A stretch of 61,160 bases of DNA from a virus. The stretch lies in the IMG/VR virus record IMGVR_UViG_3300044491_002233, positions 1 to 61,160 of that record; one strand, written 5' to 3'. The notes beneath the pieces were generated by a model. It was given only the letters and a program-made list of their open reading frames with translations. It was not told the origin of the DNA and did not search any database. Below are positions 7,820 through 15,165 of the stretch, one piece after another. Made by a program: the position numbers and the translations under genes. How positions within the stretch are numbered: the first letter of the stretch is position 1; each line of letters opens with the position of its first letter.

Positions 7820-8720
7820 TTTTTACTCCACATTTTATTTTACAACATTCGTGTGCAGAAGTAAATTGTTTTGTTGAATTAAAAAAATCTTTTATCTCGT
7901 TCCATTCCATTATGCTTTCGAGTGTGTTGTCTTTGATATTGAACATCTTTGTTTTTGGTGAGAACACACTTTTGTATTTGTAATGGTAACTCCCCATCCA
8001 ACAACAGGGATAGAAATCTCCTTCTGCGTCAATATACAGGTTATGTTGTGGTTTGTCATTTACCATACAGTTTGGTAATATTGATGTTGTAAATGTTGGA
8101 TCATCGAGAATCTCTTGTGATTGTTTGTATGACATGTCGACAAACTCCTCATCGGGCATTAGGTCTTTTTCTCCCAGCCATCTGTCGCTGTGTTCCAATC
8201 TAAACTGGTCAAACCCGATATTTTTTGAAAATGTTTCTGCGTCTTTTACTTGGTGTTGATTGTGTTTGAATACTATAAATTTCCATACCAGGGTACAACT
8301 CCCTGTTCTAACACATTCGACGGCATCCATTATGGATTTCCATTTTGCATTTTTCCTATACAAATGATTGGTGTCTTCTAGCCCGTCTATAGAAAATATT
8401 AGTGTGTCATTTTTATCTAGGATGTTTGATAATACTTGCCACCATTTTTTTGTCTTGGCAGAGCCATTTGTTGTAATATGTAGTCTACAGTTGTTGTCTT
8501 TTAATTGTTTGCACAATTCTAAAAAATTAGAATGATAAATTGGATCCCCATTATTACCACACATGTTTATCGTTGCATTTGGACCAACAAAGTTTACAAG
8601 ATGTTCGATGTTTATTTCGTGCAACAATCTTTTTTTAAATGTCTCGTAGAACCAAGTCCTTGAGCACAGAGGACATTCTAATGTGCATTTACTGGTTGGT
8701 TCGACATGAAAACTAACCAT
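7812..8720 (-). CDS. Radical SAM protein with SPASM-like C-terminus
   Basis: 302 residues. CTLECPLC (Cys12, Cys16, Cys19) is the CxxxCxxC site for the 4Fe-4S cluster that cleaves SAM. Family features follow: NMCGNNGDPIYH, the strand ITTNGS, and FSIDGLEDTNHLYRK. The C-terminus has further cysteines (YPCCWMG, ECCKIKCG), as in SPASM domains holding auxiliary clusters. Known members modify peptides, proteins or sugars. Its place is striking: it overlaps the primase gene by 8 nt and the helicase gene by 8 nt, so it is co-translated with the replisome. Its substrate cannot be read; a modified gp41 or gp61, or a modified precursor elsewhere, is only a guess. Confidence 0.85.
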   Translation of the reverse strand: MVSFHVEPTSKCTLECPLCSRTWFYETFKKRLLHEINIEHLVNFVGPNATINMCGNNGDPIYHSNFLELCKQLKDNNCRLHITTNGSAKTKKWWQVLSNILDKNDTLIFSIDGLEDTNHLYRKNAKWKSIMDAVECVRTGSCTLVWKFIVFKHNQHQVKDAETFSKNIGFDQFRLEHSDRWLGEKDLMPDEEFVDMSYKQSQEILDDPTFTTSILPNCMVNDKPQHNLYIDAEGDFYPCCWMGSYHYKYKSVFSPKTKMFNIKDNTLESIMEWNEIKDFFNSTKQFTSAHECCKIKCGVKNG

Positions 8721-9726
8721 ACATTTTCCTTTTTAAATCTATTTTCAATTTACTTGACTCTGTTGTTTTCAGTATCGATTGTATAGTAAACAATCTGCCA
8801 TATTTCGACACAGCATCTGCCACATCACCCACAGTTTTATCCCATTCGGGAAATGCCACGCTCCACCCAAATTCTGTTGCCTGGTCCACTAACTTCTGTC
8901 CGGGAGCATCTCTGTCCGGAACAACAATAACTTGTCGACCAAGTCCGCCTATCAATTCTTTTTGCGTGTCATTTATTTCTGAACCCAATATGCTAACACC
9001 AGACACGGCTATGGCATCGAACGGTCCTTCGGTTACTATTACAAATTTTCTCGTCCAATCTTGTGCATCCATATTAAAAACATATCCGGGCCAAACGTCT
9101 GTGTAGTATTTTACTCCTTGTGATTCCTCGAACATCCTGCCCGTGAATCCAACCACTTCACCTCTCCAATAGAATGGTATCAGTAGCCTTTGATAGATGT
9201 CCCAGGTCTTGTCAGGCGAGTACATGAAGTCATACCAGTCGGCGCCTATGCCCCTGCTTTCCAAGTATTTTAGTAGTCCGTCGATCTTCTTCCATTGTGG
9301 TTCTGTGAGGTCGTTGCCCACGTACTTCTCTAGCCACACATCTAGTTTGTGTGTGTTCTTAGGCAGTGTCTTGTTTTTGAATGTTATGAATTTCTTCTTC
9401 TCGTACTTGACATCTCCTTCTTCCTCACGCATGGCCTCTATGGCCAACTTACGTATGGTGTCCTCAGGTATGCCTATGTAACTCATGAACTGCCGCATCT
9501 TGTAGGTCAGTTTACGTCCTATCACATAACTGGCCTTGAATCCACAGTTGAAACAGTGATAACTGACGGTACCATCCGCACTGGTCATCAGTCCCCCACG
9601 TTTCTTCTTGTCTGCAGTCTCTCCGTTGTACACACAACAGGGTGCGTTGAAACTAATCCATCCGCTAGGGGTTTTCTTTCTGTTCGCAGGTAGACTTGTC
9701 AGGATAGTAGATCCAATTAGATTCAT
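8713..9726 (-). CDS. 61: DNA primase, T4 gp61 type
   Basis: 337 residues. An N-terminal zinc-binding region has Cys30-Cys31 and HCFNCG (Cys58, Cys61). The TOPRIM domain follows with IVTEGPFDAIAVSG near residue 230 and VVPDRDAPG near 275, giving the Glu and Asp-x-Asp that bind catalytic metal. Length matches gp61 (342 in T4). It makes RNA primers for lagging-strand synthesis with gp41. It overlaps the radical-SAM gene by 8 nt. Upstream, GTAAAATATAGTTT before the ATG could be a degenerate late promoter. Confidence 0.93.
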   Translation of the reverse strand: MNLIGSTILTSLPANRKKTPSGWISFNAPCCVYNGETADKKKRGGLMTSADGTVSYHCFNCGFKASYVIGRKLTYKMRQFMSYIGIPEDTIRKLAIEAMREEEGDVKYEKKKFITFKNKTLPKNTHKLDVWLEKYVGNDLTEPQWKKIDGLLKYLESRGIGADWYDFMYSPDKTWDIYQRLLIPFYWRGEVVGFTGRMFEESQGVKYYTDVWPGYVFNMDAQDWTRKFVIVTEGPFDAIAVSGVSILGSEINDTQKELIGGLGRQVIVVPDRDAPGQKLVDQATEFGWSVAFPEWDKTVGDVADAVSKYGRLFTIQSILKTTESSKLKIDLKRKMYG

Positions 9727-9736
9727 AAACTATATT

Positions 9737-10540
9737 TTACTGTCTATATAAGATTTTGTCAATGAGTCCGGTATTACCTGCGTCGTTGCCCCAACTAAAT
9801 CTGATATTTCTGAATATACCAGTGAAGTTGAAATTAGAGACAGCAGTCGATCCCGAGAAAGTATTAGTCACAGAGTTTTCACCGTCCATGGTGATATCAA
9901 ACCAATCAGTAGATCCGGGAGTGGCGCTCATTGTTCCCTGCACTCTTAATGATCCTGAAAAGTTTTTTGTATAGATCGCAATAGTGTGTAATGCTTTGTT
10001 GTTGTTTATACCTGGCCTCCCGTCGACAGACCCGGATGTTTTTGCCAGCGGACCCTGTGTTGATGTGAAACTGGTTACTTCGGTACTTGCGACAAATTCT
10101 GGATAAGCACCATCTAGCAACTCTATCGTGCCAGCGGCCGCATATCCCGTGTCAGCATATGTTATTTCCCTGCTACCGTCGGACTTGACTTCACGTACTG
10201 CGAAATTGTAGAATTTGGCCTCTAGAGGCAATAGGTCACCTTCGGTGATTGTAGCACGAGCATCTCCCTTGGTGCTCACTGTGGATCCGTCGTCTAAAAT
10301 AGATAAGGTCTTGGTCAAAACCGCTTTTTTAGATTCTGTATCTATGATATTGAATTCGTAGGTCTTGGAAGTGATATCCTGTGCCTTCTGATCCTCGTTT
10401 TTAAACGTGAATGTTATAGGATTTGACACACCCCTGTGCAGTGTTAGGCGTCTATCGTACACTTTCGAATTCCTCCCGTGATACCCATTTATATAGGCTA
10501 TTACCAATTGATTTAGTAAATACCTTGAAACTGTTTGCAT
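9737..10540 (-). CDS. Putative virion protein, BppU-like N-terminus
   Basis: 267 residues with no enzymatic motif. Residues ~30-75 (LTLHRGVSNPITFTFKNED, then the strand YEFNIID) resemble the Ig-like N-terminal domain of baseplate-upper or fibre-attachment proteins. The C-terminal 100 residues are Gly, Ser and Thr rich, with AIYTKNFSGSLRVQGTM and IRFSWGNDAGNTGLI, typical of beta-rich receptor-binding or decoration modules. It has two late-promoter elements, fitting a structural role. It lies 10 nt before the primase gene, so some late transcripts may read into the replication genes. The exact position in the virion is unknown. Confidence 0.45.
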   Translation of the reverse strand: MQTVSRYLLNQLVIAYINGYHGRNSKVYDRRLTLHRGVSNPITFTFKNEDQKAQDITSKTYEFNIIDTESKKAVLTKTLSILDDGSTVSTKGDARATITEGDLLPLEAKFYNFAVREVKSDGSREITYADTGYAAAGTIELLDGAYPEFVASTEVTSFTSTQGPLAKTSGSVDGRPGINNNKALHTIAIYTKNFSGSLRVQGTMSATPGSTDWFDITMDGENSVTNTFSGSTAVSNFNFTGIFRNIRFSWGNDAGNTGLIDKILYRQ

Positions 10541-10546
10541 AATACA

Positions 10547-10564
10547 TATTTAACAGTATTTATA
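10547..10564 (-). promoter_or_regulatory. Two tandem late promoters upstream of 10540
   Basis: TTAAATA (10547-10553) ends 6 nt before the ATG, and an exact T4 consensus TATAAATA (10557-10564) lies just upstream of it. The region also separates divergent genes at 10540 and 10573. Confidence 0.65.
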
Positions 10565-10572
10565 GATATAGA

Positions 10573-10947
10573 ATGAACGAAATTTTTAAAACATTAAGGG
10601 ACAATTTTCCTTTCTTAAGCCTCATTAGAAAAGGTGAGCTAGAGTATATTGGTATAGTACAGAATGAAGACTCTAATGTTATCAGTTTCTATGACTATGG
10701 CAGGTTAATGATGCCACAGGACAAGATGAAATTTTTAAAATGTGGAGAAACCTGGTGGCACGAATCTAACAGGAAATTACCAATCAATATCTTCCTAAAA
10801 GGAGACTTCCGTTATTTTCGATCAACATTAGTAAGTTTGAATGTAAAAGATGTTGAGATAGTAGAAGGCCCGACAGTTAAACTTTCCGAAATATCAAAGA
10901 AACGTGTGAAGCGTAGGACTATCCAATTGGTCCGAAAACCAGTCTAG
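10573..10947 (+). CDS. Conserved-looking hypothetical protein
   Basis: 124 residues, starting MNEIFKTLRDNFPFLSLI. It has paired hydrophobic strands, a central EYIGIVQNEDSNVISFYDY and a basic C-terminus (KKRVKRRTIQLVRK), suggesting nucleic-acid or virion contact. No known family recognised. It is divergent from the BppU-like gene, and its last codons overlap the small minus-strand gene at 10944 so that both TAG stops share one CTAG palindrome. TATAGA stands 6 nt before the ATG, which could be an early -10 element. Confidence 0.55.
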   Translation: MNEIFKTLRDNFPFLSLIRKGELEYIGIVQNEDSNVISFYDYGRLMMPQDKMKFLKCGETWWHESNRKLPINIFLKGDFRYFRSTLVSLNVKDVEIVEGPTVKLSEISKKRVKRRTIQLVRKPV

Positions 10948-11099
10948 TTCTTTTCAGTACAGTTTATTCCATTAACTCTTTCCACATACTTGGTCAACGG
11001 ATTGTTTGCCTGGTACGATCCGAGCTCGGAACGAGTTGGACTGCGATGTTTTTTACTAGGATGTTTGGGTGTCTTTTTTTTAGGTTTTTGATGTAGCAT
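10944..11099 (-). CDS. Small basic protein (51 aa)
   Basis: Starts MLHQKPKKKTPKHPSKKHRS and continues with TRSELGSYQANNP. It overlaps the 3' end of the DnaE-like gene by 20 nt and fills the only gap in this operon. About a quarter of its residues are Lys or Arg, so DNA or RNA binding is plausible. It ends in the CTAG shared with the convergent gene at 10947. The reading frame is short, so it could be spurious, but position and overlap style match its neighbours. Confidence 0.5.
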   Translation of the reverse strand: MLHQKPKKKTPKHPSKKHRSPTRSELGSYQANNPLTKYVERVNGINCTEKN

Positions 11100-11670
11100 C
11101 AAAACTATATTTAGCTCTCGTGATCAGATTCATCTGTACCACTATGGCCTGTGCATAGGCTATAGCGTGTGATTTCTTGAAGAAGTATGAGCCGTCTGTG
11201 GGCTTTGTCCATACCTCCCGCATTATGTCCTGCCAGTCCTTGTACATCAACTGTCTTTTAGCGGGACGTATTATGGCCAACACAGCGGCCAGTTGCTCGA
11301 CGTTCCTTGGCTCCAGTTTAGACACTATGTTGAAGTGTCCGTTGAGGTGGAACAGGTTCTCTACGGTCTTTGGATCCTTCAGCATGTCCCAATCCGGTTC
11401 CTGTATCATAAGTTCCACTAGTTCCTGTTCTGACTTCACTTCCTTGTATATGTTTACATTCAACATGTCTATCTTAAAATATCCCCTGTCTTCGGCTTTC
11501 TTGTAGTCCAGCGATGAATTTCCTGTCACAGGATGTTCGGGAACAGCATGGAAGTAGACTCCTGTTTTATGTTTTTCTACTTTGCCATCTTTGATCATTG
11601 AAGCAGGTGTGTGCTTGAAAAGTTTTAGTGTGTTGTCTCTATCAAAGAAGTCTATGTCTACGTCAGGCAT
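11080..11670 (-). CDS. Miniature DnaE-like (Pol III alpha) protein
   Basis: Only 196 residues, yet it shows motifs of the bacterial replicative polymerase DnaE in the correct order. PDVDIDF at residues 2-8 matches the catalytic PDxDxDF. KHKTGVYFHAVPE near 33-45 matches the RHxxGVVI segment. YFKIDML at 64-70 matches the third catalytic aspartate (KxDFLGL). VENLFHLNG at 103-111 matches VFQLESxG. EQLAAVLAIIRPAK at 125-138 matches FEDIVALVALYRPG, and FKKSHAIAYA at 164-173 matches FNKSHAxAYA. Full DnaE is over 1100 residues, so the PHP, tau-binding and beta-binding regions and most of the fingers are missing. It overlaps the next gene upstream by one nucleotide (TAATG). Catalysis, a primer-end binding role or a relic are all possible. 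Confidence 0.7.
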   Translation of the reverse strand: MPDVDIDFFDRDNTLKLFKHTPASMIKDGKVEKHKTGVYFHAVPEHPVTGNSSLDYKKAEDRGYFKIDMLNVNIYKEVKSEQELVELMIQEPDWDMLKDPKTVENLFHLNGHFNIVSKLEPRNVEQLAAVLAIIRPAKRQLMYKDWQDIMREVWTKPTDGSYFFKKSHAIAYAQAIVVQMNLITRAKYSFDATSKT

Positions 11671-11903
11671 TAGTGCATACTCCCTTTACCCTTTTCGGCG
11701 TGTTGTATCATCTTGTCACGTGAGCCCGGTTGTAGCACTTCCAAAATATCTAACAGTTTTCTGTATCCTTCGGAATCAAGAACATTCCTGTTTATGTCTG
11801 GCATAATTACCCTTCCTATTGATCCGTCTTCTTTGATAACAACAGCACAATCACCATCATCGAAATCCAAATTATCTGCTATCTCTAGATCAATCTTAGA
11901 CAA
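11670..11903 (-). CDS. Small acidic hypothetical protein in replication operon
   Basis: 77 residues, starting MSKIDLEIADNLDFDDGDCA, with the segment VIKEDGSIGRVIMPDINRNV and a helical C-terminus ending in GKGSMH. No family recognised. It is fused by TAATG to the DnaE-like gene downstream and overlaps the zinc-finger gene upstream by 8 nt, so it is probably co-translated with both and may be a partner of the DnaE-like protein. Confidence 0.6.
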   Translation of the reverse strand: MSKIDLEIADNLDFDDGDCAVVIKEDGSIGRVIMPDINRNVLDSEGYRKLLDILEVLQPGSRDKMIQHAEKGKGSMH

Positions 11904-12579
11904 TCTTGGCCTCTCTTGCTGTGTCTTGTACCAACATGTGATCGGCCGGGTAGCTCTTCAACTTGCTAGGCCAGAAACTTGTGTTTATGAATCTTTCTAT
12001 CATTTGTAATTGTTCGTCGTTGAATGATTTTAACATCCTTTTGCCTGCACTGCAACCTAACAGCAACCATGGACTTATCTTGCCTTGTTGTATGTGTTGC
12101 ACCGCTCTGTTCTTGTTCACAAGTCTGAAGTAGTCGGGCCATTGTGCGTTCTGTTCCGTCGCCCAGTCCATCATTGTGGCTATGCTTCTCTGTAGTGCCG
12201 CCTCCACTGGTTCTGATTTCAGTGCTTCTATAAGATAGGTTTCGTACAAATCATCTCTAGACCAATGATCTAATTTAATCTTAGACCGGAGCACAAACTC
12301 TATATATTTCTCCGGATACAATGGGTTAATATGCATAATGAACCGACCAAACTTCACAAAGGCATTGTAGTATGGACTCTTAACAAAATCGTCGTATGTT
12401 TTTGTCTTTGAGTTGTGTTGGTGTATCTGATAGAATCTTTGGAATACCATGAATGCATTCACTACCCATTTCTCATCACGTTGTAGATATCTCCTCTTGG
12501 GTTCACACAAGTGAACTTGCAGTGTACGTTCCTTGGCAAATTCTTTGCTACAATATGTGCATTTATTTGTCGATGCCAT
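11896..12579 (-). CDS. Zinc-finger hypothetical protein, replication operon
   Basis: 227 residues. The N-terminus CTYCSKEFAKERTLQVHLCE resembles a C2H2-type finger (CxxC then His and Cys about 13-15 residues later) followed by basic KRRYLQRDEK. The rest is helical with many aromatic residues (VFQRFYQIH, YNAFVKFGRFIMHINPLYPE). I believe proteins of this type recur next to uvsW or gene 62 in marine T4-like phages, but no function is known to me. It overlaps both neighbours (8 and 17 nt). A role in DNA binding is inferred from the finger alone. Confidence 0.6.
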   Translation of the reverse strand: MASTNKCTYCSKEFAKERTLQVHLCEPKRRYLQRDEKWVVNAFMVFQRFYQIHQHNSKTKTYDDFVKSPYYNAFVKFGRFIMHINPLYPEKYIEFVLRSKIKLDHWSRDDLYETYLIEALKSEPVEAALQRSIATMMDWATEQNAQWPDYFRLVNKNRAVQHIQQGKISPWLLLGCSAGKRMLKSFNDEQLQMIERFINTSFWPSKLKSYPADHMLVQDTAREAKIV

Positions 12580-13018
12580 GTGCCTCTATCAGTTCTTCTA
12601 GTTCTCTGTCAGTTATCACTTTGTCTAGTGTCTCTAGGTCTGCTTCCTTCCATGTTGGGTATATGGTCTGTAGTTTTTTTAGGCTCTTGTTAGGCACACG
12701 CTTCATGGGTTTTAACCATGGATGGAACTGCTGTGTCTCTGCACCACACATGGCGGTCAGTATCCATAACAGTTTCTTGTGTTTGCCCAGTGTGAAGCAG
12801 TGTTTGTTCACACACTCATTGACCATCTCAATGTAGTGCTCCACGTAGAATGGATCCTTAGATGACACATTAGAAACATATCTCATCAGCATGTAGGGAG
12901 AATACAACGACTTCTCCTTGTCGTCGATTCTATCAAAATAGTCCTTATTTCTGAAGTCTACAGCCTTAAGTCCGTTTCTCAGATCAAAGAATTTCTTATT
13001 ACTTTTTTCTACTGGCAT
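12563..13018 (-). CDS. 62: Clamp-loader small subunit, gp62-like
   Basis: 151 residues. The layout matches gp62 of T4 relatives: YSPYMLMRYVS near residues 39-49 (T4 has YSKFMVENALS), a stretch where HYIEMVNE parallels the AMN segment, WILTAMC near 86, and a Trp-containing FHPWLKPMKR, followed by a helical C-terminus ending in ELEELIEAHG. gp62 forms the clamp loader with gp44 to place the gp45 sliding clamp. Genes 44 and 45, its usual neighbours, are not in this window. The similarity is by pattern, so the call is tentative. Confidence 0.55.
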   Translation of the reverse strand: MPVEKSNKKFFDLRNGLKAVDFRNKDYFDRIDDKEKSLYSPYMLMRYVSNVSSKDPFYVEHYIEMVNECVNKHCFTLGKHKKLLWILTAMCGAETQQFHPWLKPMKRVPNKSLKKLQTIYPTWKEADLETLDKVITDRELEELIEAHGIDK

Positions 13019-13232
13019 ATTTCAATCCAAACATAGTGCATTCTTTTGCATCTACGAATGTTAATTTTATTTTCTTTTGCAAGTGATTCATAGCCGAAAT
13101 CTTGAATTTATTTTTCCCTAACCAATCAAAGAACTCTATCATCCAATTCTCGTCCATCCACACCGCGATCTTGTTGCTGGTAATCAATACAGGTGCGTCT
13201 ATGATTATAGTTCGTCTACCAGACTGAGCCAT
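12999..13232 (-). CDS. Small hypothetical protein, replication operon
   Basis: 77 residues: two beta-strands (RTIIIDAPVLITSNKIAVWM), a helix with WMIEFFDWLGKNKF and a basic tail. It overlaps the gp62-like gene by 20 nt and the next upstream gene by 17 nt. No family recognised; a small partner of the clamp loader or UvsW is possible from position only. Confidence 0.55.
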   Translation of the reverse strand: MAQSGRRTIIIDAPVLITSNKIAVWMDENWMIEFFDWLGKNKFKISAMNHLQKKIKLTFVDAKECTMFGLKYASRKK

Positions 13233-13719
13233 AGTCCACTTGCTCGCACTGCCTTGATATGTCCTTTACGAAATAGGCACACACGGGTCTACGTCCGTCG
13301 GTCAGTGGCACAGCCAACATCTGACCGGATTTGATCTTTGGGAAGTACCATTTCACTTCTGTGTAGATGTCTACCACGTCTATTGGATGGAAGTCGGGTT
13401 TAGGACTAGACAACGGATTGAATGTGAAAGCATCAAACCCCCTGTCGTTAAGACTCGTGATTGGTAACACGTGCATCTCAGACTGTCCTGCCTCACCTAT
13501 CAGCATCTTCCAATCTAGTGGCATCTTAATCCTGTGTTCTCCTATCTGTAGCACCGCCGCCGGTGCGTTGAAGCTCTCTAGGAATATCAATGGTATGTAG
13601 AAGAAATCTGGTTCAGCAGGATCTGAATTATCTAGTACTGCGAATCTTAGATTTTCATCTACCCATTCGGGTATCTTTTCTAGTTTATATGTTCTGTTAT
13701 CAAGTGTAAGGATTTTCAT
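13216..13719 (-). CDS. Hypothetical protein between uvsW and gene 62
   Basis: 167 residues, probably all-beta, beginning MKILTLDNRTYKLEKIPEWV and containing EHRIKMPLDWKMLIGEAGQS and DRGFDAFTFNPLSS. No catalytic motif seen. It overlaps the end of uvsW by 20 nt and is part of the same tightly packed operon. Similar proteins appear beside uvsW in marine T4-like phages as far as I recall, without known function. Confidence 0.6.
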   Translation of the reverse strand: MKILTLDNRTYKLEKIPEWVDENLRFAVLDNSDPAEPDFFYIPLIFLESFNAPAAVLQIGEHRIKMPLDWKMLIGEAGQSEMHVLPITSLNDRGFDAFTFNPLSSPKPDFHPIDVVDIYTEVKWYFPKIKSGQMLAVPLTDGRRPVCAYFVKDISRQCEQVDYGSVW

Positions 13720-15163
13720 AATTTATCTTTTCTATAGTATACGGGTAATTGGCCTCTTTGTAAAACTTTTTCCTTGCCCCCAAATGTCTTTTTGCAAACT
13801 TGCAACTGCTAGTAATGTCCCAGATCTGTACGCTGTCCTTGTCTTCCGCTTTCCTGATGCCACGACCTATGCTCTGTATGACCCTCACAAATGACTTCCC
13901 TGGCTCTATGAGAACAAGATTAAAAATCCTAGGAATATTAATACCAACAGCGGCCACTCCATATGTGGCGATAATAACTTTATTTGTTGCAGTAGATATT
14001 TCATCATATTGTTCTTTCCTGTCTGTGTTTTTTGTTGATCCGGACACGAATACAGCATCCTCGATTTGTTCTTCTAAAATCTCACCTGCAGATATCCTGT
14101 CTACAAGTATTAGTGTATTGCCCGAACCTGATATGTCTTTGATTGTGTTGGCCACCCACTTCATTCTGGTCTTGTCTGTGGTTAACCATTTTAGTTCCTC
14201 GCTATAGGTTTTGAACTGAGGATGATCTTGTGTCTGTAACACATTGACATGGCAATTAGCCAATACTCCTTTGTCTTGCAGTTCACTGGCTTGTATCCTG
14301 TTGGACACATCACCTATGCTACATTTTAGTCCCATAAATTCATAGTCTGCCTTTGGCACTGTTCCGGTCAAACCCCAACGTATGCCACAATGTGCGAATG
14401 GACCGGTCAACAATCTTTTCAACACATCTGCTTTGGCCATGTGCACCTCATCTATTATCACTGTGTTGATTCCTTGTATGGCTTCAAGAAAATCTGTGCT
14501 GTGTTCGTCTTTGCTTTTTTTTTCTAGCACGTTCAGTGACTGCCATGTTGCTATAGTGTTGAACCTGCCCAGTTCTTTTCTGTCTCCATAGTAAACGCCC
14601 ACGTCTAAGTTACAAGCCAGGAAGTCCTCCTCTGTCTGTGTCACGAGGCTCTTGTTGGGAACAATGGTCAGCGTTCTCCCATAAGGTTCGACTAATTGGC
14701 ATAGTGCCGCTGTGATTATGGTCTTACCCGCTCCTGTGGCTATCTCTTGTATGCTCTGTGGATGTTCTATAAACTTGTTTATTGTTTCCACTTGATAGTC
14801 TCTCAATTCAATTGGCTTTCCTGCCGCTGGATGGTTGTCCGGCCATTTTATATGTGACAGGTAATTTTTGTCTATTGCTTTGAATTCAAAATTGTGTTGT
14901 TTTCTTTTGTCTTCTACATCGATGTAAACTCCGCCTTCGTCTAATATGGGAAGTATCTGGTCCACTAGGTTTAGGTATGTGGTACCACCGAGCCCAAAGA
15001 AACTGACCTTACCGTCCCACCTGCCTAACTTGACTGCCGGAAGATGTCTAGCATATGGTATCTCGTATTTGAATTTGTTTGATAATCTCTTACGCCATTC
15101 GAGGCTCAGGTTCTCGAACTTCACATTCACTTCATCTTTTATTACTAATTTACAACTGCTCAT
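13700..15163 (-). CDS. uvsW: UvsW recombination helicase
   Basis: 487 residues, superfamily 2 helicase. ELRDYQVETINKF near 119-131 is the Q-like motif, ATGAGKT at 142-148 is Walker A, IIDEVHMA near 235 is motif II, and GLTGTVP is motif III. The C-terminal domain has VIIATYGVAAVGIN and QSIGRGIRKAED (motif VI). The ~100-residue N-terminus (ARHLPAVKLGRWDGKVSFF) matches the UvsW DNA-binding part. In T4, UvsW resolves branched DNA and R-loops and switches origin use to recombination-dependent replication. It lies two bases after the preceding gene in the operon driven from the promoter at 16547-16574. Confidence 0.93.
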   Translation of the reverse strand: MSSCKLVIKDEVNVKFENLSLEWRKRLSNKFKYEIPYARHLPAVKLGRWDGKVSFFGLGGTTYLNLVDQILPILDEGGVYIDVEDKRKQHNFEFKAIDKNYLSHIKWPDNHPAAGKPIELRDYQVETINKFIEHPQSIQEIATGAGKTIITAALCQLVEPYGRTLTIVPNKSLVTQTEEDFLACNLDVGVYYGDRKELGRFNTIATWQSLNVLEKKSKDEHSTDFLEAIQGINTVIIDEVHMAKADVLKRLLTGPFAHCGIRWGLTGTVPKADYEFMGLKCSIGDVSNRIQASELQDKGVLANCHVNVLQTQDHPQFKTYSEELKWLTTDKTRMKWVANTIKDISGSGNTLILVDRISAGEILEEQIEDAVFVSGSTKNTDRKEQYDEISTATNKVIIATYGVAAVGINIPRIFNLVLIEPGKSFVRVIQSIGRGIRKAEDKDSVQIWDITSSCKFAKRHLGARKKFYKEANYPYTIEKINYENPYT

Positions 15164-15165
15164 AT

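Noticed and set aside
9349-9693. Plus-strand frame of 114 codons opposite gene 61
   Set aside because: Antisense to conserved primase motifs; codon-shadow composition and no start signals.
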